Positions 56,181 through 64,000 of a DNA stretch of 64,000 bases are shown here, one piece after another. The first letter of the stretch is position 1, and each line of letters starts with the position of its first letter. The notes beneath the pieces are model-generated. The model made no database searches. It was not told where the DNA came from and saw only the letters and a list, made by a program, of their open reading frames with translations. This stretch comes from Muricea muricata (Eukaryota > Cnidaria > Anthozoa > Malacalcyonacea > Plexauridae): positions 48,643,559 through 48,707,558 of the forward strand of contig OY979718.1 of the NCBI GenBank assembly GCA_963855995.1, written 5' to 3'. The position numbers and the translations under genes were made by a program.

Positions 56181-56290
56181 GTGAACTTTCCACTTTAGAC
56201 TGTATCTATGGAGCTGCAAACAGTGCCACAGCAAAAGCAAAACCACTTCGAGTTTTTTTCAAAATGACAGCGCAAGATGAGCAACAGCAG
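56181..56290 (+). CDS. Candidate internal exon of an unknown gene
   Basis: After a good acceptor (CCATTTTAG) a phase-1 frame reads ELSTLDCIYGAANSATAKAK and PLRVFFKMTAQDEQQQ to a CAG|GTCAGT donor in phase 0. The composition looks protein-like and both splice sites are plausible. I recognise no family. A neighbour could be the short candidate at 61269-61301. It is a lead, not an established gene. Confidence 0.3.
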
Positions 56291-56845
56291 GTCAGTCCTG
56301 CTTTTATATTATCATATAATTAAAACTTTTAGCTAGCATGATCGTACAATCGAAAAATTCTCTTCGAAATCGATGATGTTTTCGATCCAATTGGTCCACG
56401 ATTAAAGATGAAGAATAGCTGATATAAATAAACCAACTGCAAGCACCTAGGCCTTTTTTGTTGCGCTCTGGTATTTCACCAGCGCGGTAGGAAAGGTCTG
56501 GAGGTTTGATTGTAGTATATACAATAAACTGGCAAGAAAGAAAAGCAACCGAAACTGCGTGACGAATGATGAAGACTGGAGATCCTACTTGAATATGTTT
56601 GCTTCAATTTCTATCGGAGATTTAGGTCGCAAAATAATGATGCAGTGCCTCAACTATAGTTTCCAGTTACTGGCCTCTCTGACTCTGTGAATTAACAAAG
56701 ATAATGCTGATTATCTGGCAGATGCAGCTACATGTATATTGCAATGCCCTGTCGAATCTGTCGCAGAAACCGCGGTTGGTCAGCATTAGAGGAGTTAGTA
56801 ATACGTGTGATGCATCATGCATAATAATACTATAACACATTATAG

Positions 56846-57046
56846 CGAATGTATGGACAGTAGAGCCGCTCCAGGCAGCAGTGCAACACCACGCTTTCTT
56901 ATTTTGCAGTTTACTGGCTGTTACCAGCTAGTTTAGCGTTCTGATTGGCCAAAAAATACAATTGACTGGCTGGCATAATGATAATGAGATGCGTATGCGT
57001 GGATACGCAAACTTCAAATGGGTGGCCCTACTGTCCATTCCCTATA
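56846..57046. mobile_element. 200-bp MITE
   Basis: TATGGACAGTAGAGCCGCTC on the left pairs with a right end GTGGCCCTACTGTCCATTCC after inversion. Internal blocks are shared with 52816-53015 and partly with 600-705, so there are at least three copies in the window. Confidence 0.75.
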
Positions 57047-59359
57047 CTGCGACTGTTATGTGATTACGTTTGTAACCATTTCTAATTATCGTGCATTAAA
57101 ATTTGATTATTTTTGTCGCTTCTTTAATTTTGGGATTTGGTGAGCTTACGAAAATGTATATTACGATAACGCTTACACTCGCATTCATCCTCAGGTAAAT
57201 TATTAATAATTAAGTTAATAAATGTTGATAGTCATCATAAGCCAACCTGGCACAGTTTGACTTAGTTGCGACGCGCGATGCATGCGTATTTTTTGTGGTT
57301 GGGTCGTTCGATAGAAATTCGACAATATCGAATATCTGCTTATATTTTTTATAGCCGTATTTCATTCACGAAGTTGTTGCATAAAATTTGATTCGTATCT
57401 TCCTTAAAACTTCGTCGTAACGTGAACAACACTTAGTGTTACAAAATGTAAGAATGCTTGTAATCCGATATCAATACTAAAACGTAAAAATGACATCGGG
57501 TGAGGACCGTAATGGCGTAAGGGTTCAGTAAGCTGAAAATGTAAATTTGAGAAATGGGTTAACTCGGTTGAGTTTAAAATCAATCCATAATGGTAAGGGG
57601 GCATTAGATTTGATCCAAGATAACCAGCGACCGTATATGGTTACCATTATCTATAAACTAATGCTTTGAATCAGCATCATCCAGTGTGCATTCAATTTAA
57701 GCTTTTCTCAACTGGAAGCCAAAATTCGCGAGATCGGATATTCGTCATTCCACCCTAACCGTGCTTCCACGTACGACCTATACCTTACGAAATTGTTAAA
57801 CGCAACATGTTGGCCTCGTTGGCATGCTTTCAGATGGACAATTAATCCAAGAATGTTTGGTCAAGCGATTTTAGATACGTTTGAGGCAGACTTGGTGTGC
57901 CATCTTGAAAATTTGTGAGCCGTGTATACGTGAATCTTTCATATTGACGGCTGAGCACAGCCTGGTTCCCAGATTTTTATTGAAAGTCGCTGGGACCTGG
58001 TCACAGTAATACACATTTATAAGCGATAATATATCCATCTTGAAACCACCATATCCATCTCGAGAACCACCTAACGTGGAGAGATTCTACCAATACTAAT
58101 GTAAAAATATTGCTCAAATATGCCGCTGCTAATATCGAGATCCCGCAAGTATGATATATTTACACAAAGTAAGTGAAAATTTGATATTTTTATTCTGTCC
58201 TATATATTTTATAGTGGGATTTGGTCGCCATTTCGAATTATAATTTGCATAACTCCAGCCATCTTGTTCCATATTCCTGGTCATAAGACATCTGTTAAAA
58301 AGACTTCGAAAACCGAAAAATTTACCTTTCCTTTCGCCTTGCGAATGGGCCATACTATAATACAATTGAAATAACAAAACTCTCATATTGTCGGACAAAA
58401 AGGTCCATTGCAGAATTTAAGGAATAGATGCTGCCTTACACTTTTCAAAAAATGGGTACGTGAAAGTTATATCTCGTGTCTATCAGTAGACACAAAATTG
58501 TGCCCGTGGCTAGATGATTTTGACAGCTTGAAGGCGGAATTCTTCACGATCTTTGACTTAAATTTTCTAAAAGCTAAATAACTAAATTTTTACTAGCGGC
58601 TTACAGCCAATTCATAAAAAGTTAATAAAATAATCTTAAACATTGAGCGTGCATGTGGGGATGTGTAAGTTTTCAGTTATTTGAAAATGCAAGGAAAGGT
58701 TTGTTAGTTATTATTGCAACAGTAGGACATACAATCGGAACATTCCATGTAGGAAAATTTGACTTGCAAATTTAATAACTTGCCTTTATCTGTGATTTAG
58801 CAAGCATATACCCGTCATCCTGTGCGCGATATGCATTAAACATTTACTGTATAATTTTCCGAAGTAACTACCTTTTTTGAATTGGCTGTGGTATATAGGA
58901 ATATATTATACGTATTTCTACGATGGAAATTAATATGTATGACCTTATTTTACATATATATTACATGTATATATTACTTTACGTTGTGTTATTGACCTAT
59001 ATATTTTTTCACATGTTTGATACCGTTCTACACATTTTTAAGTTGCTATCCTGCTAAAATTATCCAGTCATCCCGTGTAACGCTTTCATTAACACATATA
59101 ATATTTCATTTGAAACATCTGGTCACACAATACCAGGGTTGCCAGTTAGGCCTCTTGGCTATTTGGCTACTTTTTGGCCTCTTTCTTTTTTTAAAAAACA
59201 AGAGTTACGAAACAAAATTATGTAAATTTTTACTTCTACGGTACAACCAATCACAATATCAGCTAGAAGAAGAAATAAAAAGTTTGTAAAGCAAGGATTT
59301 AAGCGCAGGGAAATTCTAATTTTTTTCAGCGCGATTTTTCCTCTGTATGCGTAGGGTAT
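57047..59359. other. Intergenic stretch, nothing recognised
   Basis: About 2.3 kb of AT-rich sequence. Frames at 57404-57604 and 58129-58398 (- strand) have no family resemblance or splice context. The block 58900-59000 is rich in TATATTA-like steps. Confidence 0.45.
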
Positions 59360-59543
59360 ACGAACTCTTGATCGACGCCTTTGCCATTTCATTATAAACC
59401 ATATTGATGAAAATGTATTGGTTGACGAGGTGCTTGACGCTGTGCCAAGAGCAGTTAGAGAACTTCGTGGCCCTGATAAACTGCTTGGTTATCGTGCAAT
59501 GCATGCGCATAAAAAGTTAGACTTCTGTCTAGAAGAAATGTGA
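59360..59543 (+). pseudogene. Integrase-core-domain protein relic
   Basis: The frame reads RTLDRRLCHFIINHIDENVL, then VDEVLDAVPRAVREL and GPDKLLGYRAMHAHKKLDF before a TGA. The GPxxLLGYRAMH block and the preceding RTLDRRL are features I associate with the N-terminal part of integrase-core-domain (rve) proteins of transposon origin, common in cnidarians and other marine animals (recollection). The catalytic part is missing and the frame is lost on both sides. It is a fragment. Confidence 0.6.
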
Positions 59544-59924
59544 GCGCTGGGTGCAAAATGTAGAGGATGTTAATCCAAGTGATTGGACTGATGCATACTT
59601 GTATGTTCGTGGGAATTTTTCACTCCAATTATAACAATACCAGGAATTCAATGTACATAAAGTTTTATTTTATTATAAACTGCTATAAATAAATCTATAT
59701 TCCTAATAGAAAGTAGTTGTCTAATAACTATTTGAAAGGCTTCAGAAAAATGGTGAGGCATTTAATTTTCTCTATTGTTGAGGCAGTAAGGCAGTAAGCA
59801 CACTTCCAATGTTTACTTTTCAATGTTGTCTACACTTTACTGCATTATTTCAAATTTATCCCCGAAAGGAAATAACAGTAAATGAAATTTAACATAACAG
59901 ACCAAAGTAATGGCATTATAGTAT

Positions 59925-60600
59925 GTAAATTGCCAGTGCAAAATAAATATTCACCTCTGAGGAAGCTTCTTTACTTGCCACTTCGGGATCAAAAAGTGTG
60001 TAACCACAGCCTTGAATGTCTAACACCATCATATCAACTGCTTTTCAGACGTTCCATCGGTTTGATCCTCAAAGCATTGCGCTTTTTGGCACGTATCCAA
60101 ATCTTCATCTCCGCAAACATCGCCAGTGTTGTTGATGTGATTGTCAAATGCCCCAGGAATAAACTCCTCAATGGTGACGCATTCGCCGCCCATTTTCCAA
60201 AGTAAATCATGTACGTTGTATTCAAACACTGGACCGAATGTATCAACAAGATCAGCCTTGGTTAAAACTTTCTGTTGCAAACTTTATGCGAAATTTCGTG
60301 CCAAACAGTGCATTTGCACAACCGTTTTTGTATGTTACTTCGTTGCTTTAAGGTTTGTCCCCAAACCTTGATGTCCGAAACGGTTTTGGCAAGATATTTC
60401 TTCACGATCCATAACGTGTGGTCAAAGCTTTTGGTTTGACTTGTGGCTTTGAAGGCTTGTTGAAACCCCCGGTGCCAAGTGGATCCTCGTTATTTCTCTG
60501 CCAAGCTTCAACACTTCCAGTGCGGACATACCACGGGCCGTAACACAACCTCCCCTTACTATGCCTTAAGCACGCTCGTTCGATCTGTGGTTTGATAGTA
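59925..60600 (-). pseudogene. Alpha-kinase domain pseudogene
   Basis: On the - strand, pieces in successive frames read GFQQAFKATSQ, HTLWIVKKYLAKTVSDIK, TVVQMHCLARNFA, VFEYNVHDLLWKMGGECVTI, EEFIPGAFDNHINNTGDV, and MVLDIQGCGYTLFDPEVAS. Together they follow the order of an atypical alpha-kinase (MHCK/eEF2K-type) domain, including the strand with the VKKYL lysine and the VLDIQG metal-binding segment. At least three frame changes separate the pieces, with no plausible splice sites. It is a dead copy of a family that is large in some cnidarians. Confidence 0.8.
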
Positions 60601-60727
60601 TGTCACTTCGTTGTACTCGAAAGTACGTCATACTCTTGTGTACTTCTGGGCTTTCCCCGACACTTTTGCACTTGCAGTTAAACGTTGTACTGTTACGCAT
60701 TCTTCTTTCAAGATCTTAAAGTGCTTA

Positions 60728-61112
60728 TGCAACGAAATTTCACCCCGACGTTTTTTGACCTCAGTGTAGAGATAACGTAAAATGGGTTGGTAACTTCTTT
60801 TACAGAAGTTCATTGTCTGGCTTCTTTCGTGAGAAATTTAGCTTTGAATAATATGCAAATATCATACTTATGACATCATAATGCATAATGTATTTTAATA
60901 CAACATAGATTTTTCGAACAATTTAATTTTGTTGAACAAAATTCCAAAATTATAACTTACAAATTCTGATTTGCTGTACTTTAGTGAAAAATTCAAAGCG
61001 AAATTTCTCACGAAAGAAGCAAAATGATGAACTTCTGTAAAAGAAGTTACCAACCCATTTTACGTTAACTTGACACTGACGCTATAAAACTTTGAGGTGA
61101 AATTTCGTTGCA
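60728..61112. mobile_element. Fold-back MITE next to the alpha-kinase relic
   Basis: TGCAACGAAATTTCACC and GGTGAAATTTCGTTGCA form the ends, flanked by TA on both sides, suggesting a TA target duplication. Inner arms AACGTAAAATGGGTTGGTAA and TTACCAACCCATTTTACGTT are perfect complements. It is about 385 bp and non-coding. Confidence 0.85.
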
Positions 61113-61268
61113 TACACGGGAAGAAAAAGTGTACGGCGTGCAGACAATAATGATACACTTCTTATTCTAAAAATATGACGTGCTTCTGACGTGCTGTCGT
61201 TTCACTGAAAGCCATATGCTAAAGGTTATATTGAATAACGTTAACAAATCGTGTTTCTATTTTTCCAG

Positions 61269-61301
61269 AGCCAATGCCACCCTCGCCCAAACACAGGTTG
61301 C
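61269..61301 (+). CDS. Very weak candidate exon
   Basis: After a pyrimidine-rich TATTTTTCCAG the sequence reads PMPPSPKHR in one frame up to an ACAG|GTTGCA donor. With start at 61271 it would follow the 56181-56290 candidate in phase 0. The evidence is splice context only. The open frame that runs on to 61615 looks intronic. Confidence 0.15.
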
Positions 61302-62707
61302 ATGAAAATAGCCAGACAATTCTGTTTATTTATATGTCGATAGGCATGCATGTTACTTTATTTGGCATAAAGTTTGCTAGTAAAGTTTGCTCTTCAGTGC
61401 AAATAACTTTTGAAAATTTAATTATTCATATTTTATATATGTGTGGGCAACCTGTCACTAAAGGAAACTTAATGCGAGACCAGGCTTCTACACGAACAGC
61501 TGTTCTTTTGTATGAAGTAGATCATTCCACGCAAATTCCACGTATGATATCCTCAGTGTTTTTTTTTAATGCCAACTTTAAGACTGTCTTTGGTAGTTGT
61601 ATCTCAGTTGCATGATGCCTCTAGTGGTTGTCAGTAGCGGACTATAAACTAAAGACTGGACAGAAATGGTACGTCAATAAGCAGTATAATGGGTATGCAT
61701 GTATATATATGCATCTATATATTTTCATAATCCGCGTGGAGAATGCTGCCCAGCAATATGTCACGTTTGGCATCACATACTGACCTGCAGGTTACATCAG
61801 TGTTTTAGGAATATAAATAGAGTTACACGTATCGATATATAATTACATATATGTGATAACATTTAATTCCAGTAAGATATTTATTGCAGCTTTTACTCCT
61901 CATATATAGTCGTTTAGCGTAGGAAAAGTTTTAATTATATGTTAATTATTCGACACCTGGCCCTTGCCATATATAGTAAGTGTAATGGCTAAAATATACA
62001 GTAAGGTTTCTCGTGCATGAAGAAACCGTATTTGATTCTATCTATAGATATACAACTACATAATAACGACTTATAATTGCTGGGGAAGTGGTAGGATAAA
62101 TGTAATTACAAATTACGTTTCCACCCATATTACATAACATTTTTAGCAGAAAAAATATAAATTAGGAAGAAAGTTTCCTCGTCAAATTTTTCACATCATA
62201 ATTCGCACAACATATTTTAATCAGGAAAAAAATCTGTTTATTTGAAATGTCTGCTGGTTCGTTGTAGGAAAAACTCTGCAATAATTGGAGAATATATTAC
62301 TTTTATATCATTACACCAAACACATCTGCACTCAACTTGCAAGTTTCTATTTGATGCAAACTCTCCTGTACATATTTTGATATTATCAACTGAAAAGAGT
62401 CGTTCACTAAATGGCTTTCCTCGAATTTTATTCTCTACACATTTCAAAAAGTGACAAAAGTCAGTAATTTTATGGATTACACTATGAGATTAGAATGCGT
62501 AAATAAATTTGCATTTCACAAACTTCACTGTGTTCCTTGTCAAGGAAATTGCTATTTCCTTATCTTTCCATACCATAGATGGAAAGTACATCAGTCTGTA
62601 AACCCATAGATTATAGCACATTGAATATGTAGTTCTCAAACATTACCATATTCCTCCGGACGAAATATGCCGTTCTCTTATCTTTTCATTGCATAGATGG
62701 AAAACAC

Positions 62708-63155
62708 ATCTCTTTAACAAATAGCTAGAAAACATTTTGCCGTTGTCTGTTCAGTTATAGATACACGGTATGACCTCATAATGTGGTAAGAACAAAAAAG
62801 TGGCCCACGAGCCGCCTAGGCGAGTGAGTAGCTGATGTTCTTACAACATTATGACGTCTACCGTGTACCTGTAGCTGAAGAGATAACGGCAAAATGTTAT
62901 ATATTTGTTTTATATAATAAAAATGATAAAAATTTTGGCAAAAAACGCTTTGTAGTACGACGAAAAGACTTTAGCACGCCATTTGACGTGATCATGATCT
63001 ATACAAAACAAAGCACGCCATTGGTTGTCGATACTTCTAAAATTGCTGTAATATGTTGGCTACTTGGCTTGTCGCTGAAATGGCGTCAGCGTGCGTCTGT
63101 CCTCTAATAGATCACAGTACTCGACCAATGAAAATCCAGAATGAACTCTGATTAT
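62708..63155. repeat. Interspersed repeat shared with 2485-2840
   Basis: It has the same ordered blocks as 2485-2840 (TTTAACAAATAG, TTGTCTGTTCAG, TTTTATATAATAAAAATG, TAGCACGCCATTT, TGATCATGATCTATACAAAA). The internal stem region is longer here, with GTTCTTAC and GTAAGAAC arms around a GC-rich loop (AGCCGCCTAGGCGAG). Confidence 0.7.
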
Positions 63156-63329
63156 TATATAAAATACGATACAGCAGGCTTTCAGCGCCGTCTTGCTGAG
63201 CCGGACACGAAAACCAGGAAAACCCTTTGGGAAAAATTCTGGAACGTGTTCTCAGTCCCATGCTACAGCGACGCTTCTGGAGATTATAAAGCGAAAACGT
63301 ACTCCATTTCAAATTTGTTCCCAAACTGA
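63141..63329 (+). CDS. Candidate terminal exon or short ORF, unknown
   Basis: A 62-codon frame beginning inside the repeat continues past it as LAEPDTKTRKTLWEKFWNVF and ends ISNLFPN with TGA. ATTAAA follows about 11 bases later and could be a poly(A) signal. Possible acceptors are CAG at 63170 and 63183. I recognise no family. It may be the last exon of a gene continuing from upstream, or chance. Confidence 0.25.
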   Translation: MNSDYYIKYDTAGFQRRLAEPDTKTRKTLWEKFWNVFSVPCYSDASGDYKAKTYSISNLFPN

Positions 63330-63735
63330 ATCTGTATTCTATTAAAGCTATGACCGCATCTGAAAACACGCACACACAAAACGAACGTGTGTACTGAAGA
63401 GGAACTAGCGTAGATAATCTATATGTTCCTAAATCTCTTGTGTTATATACTAGCTCCTTTGCTAAACACCCGGATATACACGTGACATTCACGTGCCCCC
63501 AAAACATTCATTTCTGTCTGCCTCATTTGTATTTGTCTTACAGAAATTGAATTTTATCTTCGTGCTCCGAAAGGATTATGGTTATCTAATAATAATTATG
63601 CAAATGAATGATGTCAACATTTTCCGTGCGCGATTTGTTGATTAAAGAAGACATGCATCGATCTTTTTTTTAACGGAAACTTGCCCCTCCTCATTTTGGT
63701 TCAAAAATGAATAAGACCAAGGATAGACTTGTGAT

Positions 63736-64000
63736 CAGTGTTCAGCAAAGTACTTAAAATTTTTACTTAAGTAAAAGTGAAAAGTAACACCTCAATTTTT
63801 ACATAAGTAGAAGTAATAAAAGTACTGTCTGAAAATTTTACTTAAGTAAACGTAAAACTATTGCCTGAAAATTTTACTGAAGTAAAAGTAAAAGTATTGC
63901 CTGAAAATTTTACTAAAGTAGAAGAAAAGTATTAGAAAAATATACTTAAGTAAAAGTACTACTGTAATAGAATATAAGTTTGCAAACCATTTCATTTGAT
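63736..64000. mobile_element. Probable hAT-type end with internal tandem repeat, cut by the window edge
   Basis: CAGTGTTCAGCAAAGTACTT resembles the common hAT end CAGTGTTG..AAAGTACTT. It is followed by about five imperfect units built on GAAAATTTTACTTAAGTAAA and AGTAAAAGTATTGCCT. Such subterminal arrays of AAGTAAAAGTA are usual in that class of element. The rest lies outside the window. Confidence 0.65.

Noticed and set aside
1..64000. CRISPR arrays, bacterial operons, Shine-Dalgarno sites
   Set aside because: The sequence is eukaryotic, with multi-exon genes and splice sites; the repeats seen are transposon ends and minisatellites without spacer structure.

Overview
This is animal nuclear DNA, AT-rich, with long genes cut into many small exons by GT-AG introns and crowded with transposable elements. 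Two conserved housekeeping genes can be read exon by exon on the + strand: gemin5 (SMN-complex snRNA-binding protein, 27 exons, 1168-37639) and DDX51 (DEAD-box ribosome-biogenesis helicase, 7 exons, about 40841-51731). In both, every splice junction I propose keeps the reading phase, and the joined lengths (about 1495 and 688 residues) match the usual family lengths. The organism cannot be named from this. The mix of THAP-containing elements, an alpha-kinase relic, an integrase-core relic, BEL/Pao elements and L2/CR1-like LINEs would fit a cnidarian, perhaps an anthozoan (inference, low to moderate confidence).

Layout. 1-1167: upstream DNA with repeat fragments and no gene recognised. 1168-20597: gemin5 exons 1-26. 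The introns carry a degenerate minisatellite, hAT-like MITEs, a 1.9-kb fold-back element and other palindromic MITEs. 20598-37459: the last gemin5 intron, about 16.9 kb. It holds two decayed BEL/Pao retrotransposons, one of them split by a terminal-inverted-repeat element that carries a THAP domain and is itself split by a near-perfect palindrome. It also holds a decayed LINE and a local family of small two-exon genes on the - strand. 37460-37639: gemin5 terminal exon with stop and poly(A) signal. 37700-40840: intergenic, with two hAT-like MITEs and a LINE fragment. 40841-51731: DDX51; its first intron contains an almost complete antisense L2/CR1-like LINE, and later introns hold fold-back elements. 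51760-64000: repeat-rich DNA with an alpha-kinase pseudogene, an integrase-core relic, minisatellites, MITEs and a few weak candidate exons.

The least familiar item is the antisense small-gene family inside the last gemin5 intron. Copies A (28120-28519) and B (34089-34592) each have a 33-residue first exon with one hydrophobic segment and a second exon ending in the same C-terminal motif, both open over 108-109 codons. Copy C (36727-37025) keeps an open exon 2 but has a broken exon 1. I recognise no family for it.

Gemin5 and DDX51 act in RNA metabolism (snRNP assembly and 60S ribosome biogenesis). They lie head-to-tail with about 3.2 kb between stop and start; the sequence does not show shared regulation.
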